Of a stretch of 64,000 nt of DNA, positions 35,042-43,384 are shown piece by piece. Position numbers and translations under genes: made by a program. The stretch is from Chitinophaga vietnamensis (GTDB lineage: Bacteria > Bacteroidota > Bacteroidia > Chitinophagales > Chitinophagaceae). Position 1 is the stretch's first letter. The number at the start of each line of letters is the position of its first letter. The stretch covers positions 434,001 to 498,000 of the forward strand of contig NZ_CABHMS010000001.1 of NCBI RefSeq assembly GCF_902167635.1, given 5' to 3'. The notes beneath the pieces were generated by a model. That model was given only the letters and a program-made list of their open reading frames with translations, was not told where the DNA came from and searched no databases.

Positions 35042-36481
35042 ATGAGAAAATTATTAATGGCTGCCGCCGTAGTGTTGATGGGCATCAACGCTGCACACGC
35101 GCAAAATGAAGAACCGCCCTACGTACCTGAAACCGACAAGGCGGTAGTGCAGAAGCTCGATGAATGGCAAGACTGGAAGTTTGGTCTGCTTATGCACTGG
35201 GGCCCTTACTCACAATGGGGAGTGGTGGAATCCTGGAGTATTTGCCCGGAAGATGAAGGCTGGACGCAGCGCAAGCCTACCGGCATTCCTTACTACGACT
35301 ATCTGAAAAAATATGAAGCGCTGGGGAAATCATTCAACCCGGTGAAGTTCAATCCTGAGCATTGGGCCAAAGCCGCCAGGGATGCAGGTATGAAGTACCT
35401 CGTATTTACTACCAAGCACCACGATGGTTACTGCATGTTCGATACCAAACAAACCGATTACCGCGTAACCGCGCCGGACGTAGCTTTCAGCAAGAACCCG
35501 CGCGCCAACATCGCCAAAGAAGTATTTGAAGCCTTCCGCAAAGAAGGTATCCATGCAGGCGCATATTTCTCCAAGCCCGACTGGCACACGGAATACTACT
35601 GGTGGAGCTATTTTCCGCCGAAAGACAGGAATGTGAACTACGACCTGAAAAAATATCCGGAGAGATGGGAGCAATTCAAACAGTACACTTATAACCAGAT
35701 TGAAGAGCTGATGACCGGTTACGGCAAGCTCGATATCCTTTGGCTGGATGGCGGCTGGGTGCGCCCGCTGAAGCAGCAGACCAAGGAATCGCTTTCCTGG
35801 AACCAGACCATGCCGCAGGATCAGGATATAGATATGGGCAAGATCGCGAAGATGGCGCGAAGCCATCAGCCTGGCCTGATCGTGGTAGACCGTAGTGTGC
35901 ATGGCCCTTATGAAAACTACCGTACCCCTGAGCAGCAGATCCCCGACAAGCCGCTGAGCTATCCCTGGGAAACCTGCATGACCATGGCTAATTCCTGGTC
36001 TTATGTGCCGGACGATAAATACAAATCCGTTACGGTGATCATTCACAACCTGGTGGATATTGTGGCCAAGGGCGGTAACTACCTGCTGAACGTAGGTCCT
36101 GGTCCTGATGGAGAGCTGCACGAGGCTGCCTATACCACGATGAAGGGCATCGGAGAGTGGATGCATGTAAACGGCGATGCGATCTATGGCACCCGTGCGG
36201 TGGCGCCTTATAAAGATGGCAAGGTTTGTTTTACACAGAAGAAAGATGGCAGCGTGTATGCGATCTACCTGCTGGATGAAAATGAGCAGCTGCCTGCCAG
36301 TATCTCTTTCAAGGGTATGAAGCCTGCCAAAGGTGCAAAACTGCAACTGTTAGAAACTGCTTCGAAGCTGGTGTGGAAAACCACGGGCGACCTTACCGAA
36401 GTAAAGGTGCCTGAAATCCTGCGCCAGAAAGGATTTAAGCACGCCGTGGCTATACGTATTTCTGCTGTGGAAAAGCTGTGA
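35042..36481 (+). CDS. Alpha-L-fucosidase, glycoside hydrolase family 29
   Basis: The 479-residue enzyme has a signal peptide ending AHAQ, the family segments KFGLLMHWGPYSQWG and TTKHHDGYCMFDT, and the nucleophile Asp in LWLDGGWVR (residue 236), followed by a C-terminal beta-sandwich. It releases alpha-L-fucose with retention. Start and upstream stop are two bases apart, so it is cotranscribed with the beta-mannosidase, which suggests joint attack on a glycan bearing both sugars, such as N-glycans. A terminator follows. Confidence 0.94.
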   Translation: MRKLLMAAAVVLMGINAAHAQNEEPPYVPETDKAVVQKLDEWQDWKFGLLMHWGPYSQWGVVESWSICPEDEGWTQRKPTGIPYYDYLKKYEALGKSFNPVKFNPEHWAKAARDAGMKYLVFTTKHHDGYCMFDTKQTDYRVTAPDVAFSKNPRANIAKEVFEAFRKEGIHAGAYFSKPDWHTEYYWWSYFPPKDRNVNYDLKKYPERWEQFKQYTYNQIEELMTGYGKLDILWLDGGWVRPLKQQTKESLSWNQTMPQDQDIDMGKIAKMARSHQPGLIVVDRSVHGPYENYRTPEQQIPDKPLSYPWETCMTMANSWSYVPDDKYKSVTVIIHNLVDIVAKGGNYLLNVGPGPDGELHEAAYTTMKGIGEWMHVNGDAIYGTRAVAPYKDGKVCFTQKKDGSVYAIYLLDENEQLPASISFKGMKPAKGAKLQLLETASKLVWKTTGDLTEVKVPEILRQKGFKHAVAIRISAVEKL

Positions 36482-36510
36482 ATTGATGTGATTTAACTGT
36501 GTATAAAACA

Positions 36511-36550
36511 AAAAAGAGGCTTCACTACCCCGTGAAGCCTCTTTTTTTTG
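36511..36550 (+). terminator. Rho-independent terminator of the glycosidase operon
   Basis: A perfect 15-base stem (36511-36525 with 36532-36546) with a six-base loop, followed by a T-run, 30 bases after the fucosidase stop. Confidence 0.92.
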
Positions 36551-36732
36551 TTTTTAAAGCAGCGTTAGAAATAACAACACGACCATGTTTAGCTGAATAA
36601 CAATTGAATAACCATTGATTAACTGATCCCGACTGGAATTTTACCAATCTTGCGAAATCTTAAACGAGAAAACGGAATTAATCATTAAGCACGAATAACT
36701 TATATCAGTAATCTGTATTCACTGACTGACAG

Positions 36733-37488
36733 ATGAATAAGAATCCTAGAATTTTATTGGTAGAGGACGACAAGATCTTCGGGAGCGTCGTCAGGAAGCA
36801 TCTGGAAGAAACCGGGTACCGGGTGGAGCACTGCATAAACGGAAAAGATGCCTGGGAGCAATTTCAGAAAACACGCTTTGATGTTTGTCTGCTCGATATT
36901 GTAGTGCCGGGAATGAACGGTTTTCAGCTGGCTAAGCACATCCGGGAGAAGAACACGCTGGTGCCGATCATCTTCTTTTCTTCCGAAAAAACGGAAGAGA
37001 AAGACCGTATTGAATGTTTCGATATTGGTGCGGATGCCTATCTTACCAAGCCTTTCAGCATCATGGAGCTGTTGCGGCGCATCCGTGTGTTCCTGAAATA
37101 CTCGCGGCCCCTCCGCTCGGAGCTGCTGATCGCCCATAATATCGGTAACCTGACCTTCCATTACCGGAAGCTCAAAATAATTGATAATGCGGAAAAGATC
37201 ACGGTGGGTAAGCTATCGCCGCTGGAAGCCCGCGTGATGCGCTATTTCTTCTCAAGGCCCAATACCGTTATCCGGCGGGAAGAGCTGCTGGTGAAGGTTT
37301 GGGGCAAGGTCGATTTTTCCAACGGCCGCAGCATGGACGTATTTGTGACCAAGCTACGCAAGCAGGTGAGGACCCACGTGCCTCAGATAGAGCTGGAAAC
37401 CTTGCACAACATGGGTTTGCGCCTGAAAGTACCAGATGGCGTGGTGATCGAGAAGGTTACCGTGCCCTTGCAGAACGTCATTAAATAA
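36733..37488 (+). CDS. OmpR-family response regulator
   Basis: The 251-residue regulator has a receiver domain with the acidic pair ED at 11-12, phosphorylation site Asp 55 in LLDIV and Lys 106 in LTKPFS, then an OmpR-type winged helix from about residue 150 (REELLVKVWGKVDFSNGRSMD). It resembles RprY-type regulators. No kinase is adjacent, and rsh starts 78 bases downstream on the same strand. The kinase at 20065 is a possible partner by type only. Confidence 0.92.
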   Translation: MNKNPRILLVEDDKIFGSVVRKHLEETGYRVEHCINGKDAWEQFQKTRFDVCLLDIVVPGMNGFQLAKHIREKNTLVPIIFFSSEKTEEKDRIECFDIGADAYLTKPFSIMELLRRIRVFLKYSRPLRSELLIAHNIGNLTFHYRKLKIIDNAEKITVGKLSPLEARVMRYFFSRPNTVIRREELLVKVWGKVDFSNGRSMDVFVTKLRKQVRTHVPQIELETLHNMGLRLKVPDGVVIEKVTVPLQNVIK

Positions 37489-37566
37489 TTCCCCGGAAGG
37501 CAGGGCTTTGCCGCTTTCCTGCTTCTGCTCTTCTTTCAGATTATATTTAATCGTAACTTTAAGCCA

Positions 37567-39810
37567 ATGGAAACAGTGGCAGTTCAAAAATATAATTTAG
37601 ACGAAGAGCAGGAAAAGAAAGAGATCGTACGTCATTACCGTGCTTTGCTAAGGGCGCTGAAACCGCGTTTGAAAAAGGGCGACAGGGAATTGGTACGCAC
37701 TGCTTTTGAAATGGCAGCAGATGCACATAAGGAGATGAGGCGCAAATCTGGCGAACCCTATATCCTGCACCCGCTGGCAGTGGCACAGATATGCGTGGAA
37801 GAGATCGGCCTCGGCGTACGCTCCGCCATCTGCGCACTGCTGCACGATACCGTGGAAGATACAGAGGTGACCCTGGAAGATGTGGAACGTGAATTTGGCA
37901 CCGAGATCGCCCACATCGTTGACGGTCTCACCAAAATCAGCACCGTCATCGATTCCAGCACCAGCACCGCACAAGCCGAAAATTTCAAAAAGATCCTGCT
38001 TACCCTCGCAGACGATCCCCGGGTGATCCTCATCAAGCTGGCCGACAGGCTGCATAACATGCGTACGCTCGACAGCATGAGCCGGGAAAAGCAATTGAAG
38101 ATATCTTCGGAAACCGTATTCATCTACGCCCCGCTGGCCCACCGTCTTGGCTTGTATAACATCAAGTCCGAGATGGAAGACCTGGCCATGAAATACACCG
38201 AACAACAGACCTACCGCGATATCGCACGCCGCCTCAAAGAAACGAAGCGCGAACGTACCCGCTATATCAACGAGTTCATCAAGCCTATCAAGGAAGTATT
38301 ACAGGAAGAAGGCTTCCACTTTGAAATATTCGGCAGGCCCAAATCCATCCACTCGATCCACAACAAGATCAAAACCAAAGGCGTAGCCTTCGAAGAAGTG
38401 TATGATCTCTTCGCGATCCGTATCATCCTGGACTCCCCGCTGGAAAAGGAAAAGGCCGATTGCTGGAAAGTATATTCCATCATCACCGATTTCTATCATC
38501 CCAGCCCCGAGCGTACGCGCGACTGGCTCAGCAACCCCAAATCCAATGGCTATGAGGCTTTGCACGTAACCGTGATGGGCCCGCAAGGTAAATGGGTGGA
38601 AGTGCAGATACGCTCCAAACGCATGAACGACTACGCCGAAAAAGGCGTGGCCGCTCACTGGCGTTACAAGGAAGGCGCCCAGAACCCGCAACAGGAGTCG
38701 AAATTCGATCAGTGGTTCACGCAGATCCGGGAGATATTGAGCAATCCGGATTCCAATACACTCGACTTCCTCGCCGATTTCAAAAGTAACCTCTTCACCG
38801 AAGAGATATACGTATACACGCCAAAAGGCGACCTGAAAATATTGCCGGTCAACTCCACCGCACTGGATTTCGCTTACTCCATCCACAGCGCCGTGGGCAA
38901 CAAATGTATCGGCGCAAAGGTGAACTACAAACTGGTGCCGCTCAGTCACAAGCTGCGCAGCGGCGACCAGGTGGAGATCATCACATCCAACAAGCAGAAG
39001 CCATCGGAAGACTGGCTCAATTTCGTGCTCACCGCCAAGGCCAAATCCAAGATCAAGGATGCGCTGAAAGAAGAGAAACGCAAAGTGGCCATGGACGGCA
39101 AAGCTGCGCTGGAACGCAAGCTCGATCATATGAAAGTGCCTGCCAGTCAGCATAACATCGCCGAACTGGTGCAGTTTTACAAGCAGCCATCCCCGCTCGA
39201 TCTGTACTACCAGATCGCGGTGAAGAATATCGACCTGAAAGAGCTGAAGGAGTTTTCACTGTTGGGCGATAAACTGGAGCCACCCAAGCCGGTGAAAGCG
39301 CCGGAACATGTGCCGGAGGAAGCAGTGAAGCATCATGTCACCTCCAAGAAAGATGCAGAGCTCATCATCTTCGGCGAAAGCTCCGACCGTATTGCCTATA
39401 AACTTGCCAACTGCTGCCGGCCCATCCCTGGCGATGACGTATTTGGTTTCATCACAGCCAGTGAAGGGCTGAAGATACATCGCACCAACTGTCCCAACGC
39501 AGCCCAGCTGCTGGCCAATTACGGCCATCGCGTGGTGAAAACCAAGTGGGTGAAGAACCGCGAGATATCCTTCCTCACCGGCTTGCGTATCATAGGTATG
39601 GACGATGTTGGCGTGATCCACAAAATCACCAATATTATCTCCGGCGAGCTGAAAGTGAATATCTCCGCCCTCAGCATCGAATCCAAAGAGGGCCTGTTCG
39701 AAGGCCTGATCAAGGTGTACGTGCACGACAAAGAAGAGCTGGACGAGCTGGTAGACCGGCTCAAAAAGCTGGATGGTATTCAATCTGTACAACGACTCGA
39801 AGAATCCTGA
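37567..39810 (+). CDS. rsh: Bifunctional (p)ppGpp synthetase/hydrolase (RSH)
   Basis: The 747-residue stringent-response enzyme has an HD hydrolase domain with LLHDTVEDT (His 93, Asp 94), a synthetase domain with EVQIRSKRMNDYAEKG and AAHWRYK, a TGS domain (YVYTPKGDLKILP) and a C-terminal ACT domain (TGLRIIGMDDVGVIHKIT). All hydrolase motifs look intact, so both activities are expected. The ATG at 37567 lies six bases after TAACTTTA, a near-consensus -7 box, implying a short leader. Palindrome B2 begins 13 bases after the stop. Confidence 0.95.
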   Translation: METVAVQKYNLDEEQEKKEIVRHYRALLRALKPRLKKGDRELVRTAFEMAADAHKEMRRKSGEPYILHPLAVAQICVEEIGLGVRSAICALLHDTVEDTEVTLEDVEREFGTEIAHIVDGLTKISTVIDSSTSTAQAENFKKILLTLADDPRVILIKLADRLHNMRTLDSMSREKQLKISSETVFIYAPLAHRLGLYNIKSEMEDLAMKYTEQQTYRDIARRLKETKRERTRYINEFIKPIKEVLQEEGFHFEIFGRPKSIHSIHNKIKTKGVAFEEVYDLFAIRIILDSPLEKEKADCWKVYSIITDFYHPSPERTRDWLSNPKSNGYEALHVTVMGPQGKWVEVQIRSKRMNDYAEKGVAAHWRYKEGAQNPQQESKFDQWFTQIREILSNPDSNTLDFLADFKSNLFTEEIYVYTPKGDLKILPVNSTALDFAYSIHSAVGNKCIGAKVNYKLVPLSHKLRSGDQVEIITSNKQKPSEDWLNFVLTAKAKSKIKDALKEEKRKVAMDGKAALERKLDHMKVPASQHNIAELVQFYKQPSPLDLYYQIAVKNIDLKELKEFSLLGDKLEPPKPVKAPEHVPEEAVKHHVTSKKDAELIIFGESSDRIAYKLANCCRPIPGDDVFGFITASEGLKIHRTNCPNAAQLLANYGHRVVKTKWVKNREISFLTGLRIIGMDDVGVIHKITNIISGELKVNISALSIESKEGLFEGLIKVYVHDKEELDELVDRLKKLDGIQSVQRLEES

Positions 39811-39823
39811 TAAAAATTTTTTG

Positions 39824-39910
39824 ATTTATGGATTTACGGATTTATGGATTGTATTGTGTTTTATGATCAACAAAACACAATACAATCCATAAATCCGTAA
39901 ATCCATAAAT
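39824..39910. repeat. Palindromic repeat family B, copy 2
   Basis: Two perfect 39-base arms (39824-39862 and 39872-39910) with a nine-base loop. Each arm combines GATTTACGGATTTATGG with a copy-specific segment, GATTGTATTGTGTTTT. It begins 13 bases after the rsh stop and ends 24 bases before the purA -7 box, so it separates two plus-strand genes. Confidence 0.92.
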
Positions 39911-39933
39911 TCAAAAATTTCAATTATTCGCCT

Positions 39934-39941
39934 TAATTTTG
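39934..39941 (+). promoter_or_regulatory. Candidate -7 box of purA
   Basis: TAATTTTG matches the -7 consensus 45 bases before the purA ATG. The expected -33 position falls just at the outer end of palindrome B2 and shows no TTTG. Confidence 0.4.
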
Positions 39942-39986
39942 CGTCTTCTTTTAAAGCAACAACCTCCGATAATTAATTAAATCATT

Positions 39987-41258
39987 ATGGTAGACGTTTT
40001 GTTAGGCCTGCAATGGGGCGACGAAGGTAAAGGTAAAATTGTGGACTATTTTGCCGGCAAGTACGACGTGATCGCCCGTTTCCAGGGCGGCCCGAACGCT
40101 GGTCACACATTGTATGTGAACGGACAGAAAGTAGTATTGCGTACTATTCCTTCCGGTGTATTCCATGAAAATACCGTTAACCTGATCGGTAACGGCGTGG
40201 TGCTCGACCCCGTAGCTTTCAAAAAAGAAAGTGAAGACATCGCGGCACTGGGCATTGACCTGACAAAAAATCTTTTTATAGCAGAAAAAACGCATATCAT
40301 TGTTCCTACGCATCGTGCGCTGGACAAGGCTTCCGAGCTGTCGAAAGGCACCGAGAAGATCGGTTCTACGCTGAAAGGCATCGGGCCTGCCTATATGGAC
40401 AAAACCGGCAGAAATGGTTTGCGCGTAGGTGATGTGCTGTCTGCCAATTTCGAAGAACTTTACAGTAAGCTGAAACAGAAGCACCTGCAGCTGCTTTCGC
40501 ACTACGATGTTACTGAGCTGAATGAAGATATTGCCAACTGGGAAGTTGAATTTTTCGACGCTGTGAAATTCCTCCGCACCATGAACGTGGTGAGCGGTGA
40601 ATACTTCATCAACGAGAAACTGAAAGCCGGCAAGAAGATCCTGGCAGAAGGCGCTCAGGGCAGCATGCTGGACGTGGATTTCGGTACTTATCCTTTCGTT
40701 ACTTCTTCCAACACTATATCTGCAGGGGTATGCACCGGTTTGGGTATCTCTCCTAAATGGATCAATGAAGTGATCGGTGTTACCAAAGCGTATTGCACCC
40801 GCGTGGGCAGCGGTCCTTTTCCTACCGAACTGCACGATGCTACAGGTGAAAAACTGCGCGCTGCAGGTCACGAATTTGGCGCTGTTACCGGCCGCCCGCG
40901 CCGTTGTGGCTGGATCGACCTGGTAGCCCTTAATTATACCTGCATGCTCAGCGGCGTTACCCAGCTGGTAATGACCAAGAGCGATGTGCTCGATGAGTTT
41001 GATGAAGTGCTGGCATGTACCGCCTACGAAATCGATGGAAAACAAACCAAAGAAATGCCATTCAATATTTGCAGCGCGAACATTACACCGGTATGGGAAA
41101 CCTTCAAAGGATGGAGCGATAAAACTTCTACCTGCAAGCAGTTCAATGAGTTACCGTCTGAGATGAAAGCATTCGTTTCAGCTGTAGATAATTATCTGGG
41201 CGTTCCCGTGAAATTCGTTTCCAACGGCCCGGGACGTGATCAGATACTCGAAAAGTAA
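39987..41258 (+). CDS. purA: Adenylosuccinate synthetase
   Basis: The 423-residue GTP-dependent enzyme joins IMP and aspartate in AMP synthesis. The N-terminal QWGDEGKGKIVD, then GGPNAGHT, the GIGPAYMDK segment and TGRPRRCGW near 300 are all conserved, as is the C-terminal VSNGPGRDQ. Length is normal. It stands between palindrome B2 and the acidic AT-hook protein gene. Confidence 0.98.
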   Translation: MVDVLLGLQWGDEGKGKIVDYFAGKYDVIARFQGGPNAGHTLYVNGQKVVLRTIPSGVFHENTVNLIGNGVVLDPVAFKKESEDIAALGIDLTKNLFIAEKTHIIVPTHRALDKASELSKGTEKIGSTLKGIGPAYMDKTGRNGLRVGDVLSANFEELYSKLKQKHLQLLSHYDVTELNEDIANWEVEFFDAVKFLRTMNVVSGEYFINEKLKAGKKILAEGAQGSMLDVDFGTYPFVTSSNTISAGVCTGLGISPKWINEVIGVTKAYCTRVGSGPFPTELHDATGEKLRAAGHEFGAVTGRPRRCGWIDLVALNYTCMLSGVTQLVMTKSDVLDEFDEVLACTAYEIDGKQTKEMPFNICSANITPVWETFKGWSDKTSTCKQFNELPSEMKAFVSAVDNYLGVPVKFVSNGPGRDQILEK

Positions 41259-41351
41259 ATCCAAAAAATTACGGAAAAAAAACGGCAAAAAAAATTTGGC
41301 GAATAAAAAAAACTATTAAAACTTTACGGCAAAGAAATAAGTGAACCTATT

Positions 41352-41801
41352 ATGAAATCAAAATCTGATAAAGAGAAAGAGACCAAAAAAACTACTTCTC
41401 CTAAGACTGAAAAAGACGCTCCCAAAGCTGCAGGCAAGCCTAAGAAAGAGGTGGATGAGGATGATGAAGATGGGGATGATGAGGAAGAAACAACTTCCAA
41501 ATCTACCGCTAAAAAATCAGATAAATCTTCTTCCAAATCCAAGCGTAAGGATGACGATGAAGATGATGACGATGAGGATGATTTCGAAGATGAAGAAGAT
41601 GCATGGGAGAAAGGAGATGAAGAGGATTACGATCCAGACTTTGAAGAATTTGATATGCCCAAGTCTAAAGGTAAACGTGGCCGCCCTGCTGGCAGCGGCG
41701 GTAAAAAAACCGATGACGACGACGATCTGGGCTTTGACGATGAATTCAAAGATATGGATCTCTTTAACGATCGTTTCGACGACGACGATGATGATTTTTA
41801 A
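41352..41801 (+). CDS. Acidic low-complexity protein with an AT-hook
   Basis: The 149-residue protein has a Lys-rich N-terminal third (about 1-33), then long Asp/Glu runs (about 34-100 and 121-149). Between the acidic blocks lies KGKRGRPAGSGGKK, with the AT-hook core RGRP at 109-112. No folded domain is evident. The combination of basic tail, acidic tract and AT-hook resembles HMGA-like proteins and the HMGA-like part of myxobacterial CarD. A DNA- or chromatin-associated role is inferred, not shown. Confidence 0.75.
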   Translation: MKSKSDKEKETKKTTSPKTEKDAPKAAGKPKKEVDEDDEDGDDEEETTSKSTAKKSDKSSSKSKRKDDDEDDDDEDDFEDEEDAWEKGDEEDYDPDFEEFDMPKSKGKRGRPAGSGGKKTDDDDDLGFDDEFKDMDLFNDRFDDDDDDF

Positions 41802-41863
41802 GCATTAAAACGATTATTATCAGGATATTTCACACATTCCCGGTTGATGATCAAAAAATATTT

Positions 41864-41910
41864 AAACAGCAAATGTTGAATTGGTGTTCCCAGTTCAACA
41901 TTTGTTGTTT
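41864..41910 (+). promoter_or_regulatory. Long hairpin directly upstream of the pabB start codon
   Basis: Bases 41864-41884 and 41890-41910 pair along 21 positions (19 Watson-Crick, two G-U) with a five-base loop, and the ATG at 41912 begins two bases later. In mRNA this would cover the ribosome-binding region. It could also end transcripts of the acidic protein gene, although only TTT follows. Confidence 0.65.
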
Positions 41911-41911
41911 A

Positions 41912-43123
41912 ATGGACAATAATAACTATCCCTCCCCTTATCATCAATACGAAGCTATTCTCGCAGCAGATGCAGTAGCCAACCTCGAAATGCCGGCCGG
42001 TAAAGCATTTCCTGCCTTGCAGCAGTTTTACGATCTACACCGCGACTGGTTGTTCGGACACCTGTCCTATGATCTCAAGAACGAGACGGCGCCAGGACTG
42101 TACTCCCGTCATCGCGATGGCATCGGCTTCCCTGACCTGTATTTCTTCCAGCCACGTTATGTGCTGCTGCTGGAAGCGGGGCGGGTAAGTATCGGCGGAC
42201 TGGCGCTCACACGGGCTGCCGCCAGCGAAATTTACCAGACCTGTTTACGTATGCCCGTTACCGTTAGTGAGGCGGTAATTGCGCCGCAGCCTTTGCAGTC
42301 GCGCCTCGGTCACAGCGACTATATCGCAGCCGTAAAAGCCTTGCAGGCGCATATCCTGCGGGGCGATTGCTATGAAGTGAACTTCTGCCGCGAGAGCTAT
42401 CTCGAAGGGGTGAGCGTAGACCCTGCAGCACTGTTCAAACGGCTCAATGCCTTGTCGCCCGCGCCTTTCGCGGCCTACTACCGCCTGCATCACCGGCATA
42501 TGGCCTGCTCCAGCCCGGAACGATTCCTGCACAAGAACGGTCAGCAGCTGATATCACAGCCGATCAAAGGCACCAGCCGGAAAGATACTGACCCCGCTAC
42601 CGACCGGCAGTTACAGGAATTGCTGCGCAACAATCCCAAGGAGCGTGCAGAGAATATCATGGTGGTAGATCTCGTACGTAACGACCTTTCACACACCGCC
42701 GTACGCGGCAGCGTGCAGGTGGCGGAGCTCTGCGGCATCTATTCATTTGCGCATGTACATCATATGATCTCCACGGTAACAGCCGAATTGTCGCCACAGC
42801 AACCGCTGTCGGCCGCCATCAGCCAGGCTTTCCCGATGGGCTCCATGACAGGCGCCCCCAAAATACGCGTCATGGAACTGATTGAAACATACGAGCAAAC
42901 CCGCCGTGGGCTTTACTCCGGCGCCGTTGGCTACATCACGCCCGAAGGCAATTTCGATTTCAATGTAGTGATCCGCAGTATCCTGTACAACGCTGCCAGC
43001 CAATACCTCTCCTTCCAAACCGGCTCGGCCATCACCTTCTACAGCGATCCCGAAAAAGAATGGGAAGAATGCCTGCTCAAAGCAGACGCGCTGAAACGCG
43101 CGTTGCTCGCTTCGCTCGCGTAA
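41912..43123 (+). CDS. pabB: Aminodeoxychorismate synthase component I (PabB-like)
   Basis: A chorismate-binding enzyme of about 403 residues. The segments GDCYEVNFCRE, SSPERFLH, QPIKGTSRKDTD, ENIMVVDLVRNDL and GSMTGAPKIRVMELIE are those of the PabB/TrpE family, with the KGT motif Lys that favours PabB. It makes 4-amino-4-deoxychorismate for folate. An in-frame ATG at 41873 lies within the upstream hairpin, so 41912 is preferred. The C-terminal LLASLA and the stop codon come from palindrome A3. Anthranilate synthase is a less likely alternative. Confidence 0.85.
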   Translation: MDNNNYPSPYHQYEAILAADAVANLEMPAGKAFPALQQFYDLHRDWLFGHLSYDLKNETAPGLYSRHRDGIGFPDLYFFQPRYVLLLEAGRVSIGGLALTRAAASEIYQTCLRMPVTVSEAVIAPQPLQSRLGHSDYIAAVKALQAHILRGDCYEVNFCRESYLEGVSVDPAALFKRLNALSPAPFAAYYRLHHRHMACSSPERFLHKNGQQLISQPIKGTSRKDTDPATDRQLQELLRNNPKERAENIMVVDLVRNDLSHTAVRGSVQVAELCGIYSFAHVHHMISTVTAELSPQQPLSAAISQAFPMGSMTGAPKIRVMELIETYEQTRRGLYSGAVGYITPEGNFDFNVVIRSILYNAASQYLSFQTGSAITFYSDPEKEWEECLLKADALKRALLASLA

Positions 43124-43375
43124 TTTGGGCTCAGGATTATAATGATTGAAAGGATTACCAGGATTTTTTTTACAGGATTAATAAAGATTAAAGGAGATTG
43201 GCGGGAAGATATTTGCGACGATAGCCCTTGAAGCGCTCAAAGCGCTTCAAGGGCTGAAACCTCGTTAATCTCCTCCATCAATCTCCTTTAATCTTTATTA
43301 ATCCTGTAAAAAAAATCCTGGTAATCCTTTCAATCATTATAATCCTGAGCCCAAATTACGCGAGCGAAGCGAGCA
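43104..43375. repeat. Palindromic repeat family A, copy 3 (complete)
   Basis: Two perfect 97-base inverted arms (43104-43200 and 43279-43375) enclose 78 bases with a central 15-base hairpin (43223-43237 with 43241-43255, loop CAA). Each arm runs from the terminal motif GCTCGCTTCGCTCGC through GGCTCAGGATTATAATG to GGAGATTG. The left end encodes the last residues and stop of pabB. The right end stops ten bases from the stop of the convergent epimerase gene. Confidence 0.95.
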
Positions 43376-43384
43376 TCACGAGCA

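Noticed and set aside
35330-36346. 338-codon frame antisense to the fucosidase
   Set aside because: It is a shadow of the GH29 gene and has no motifs or own start signals.
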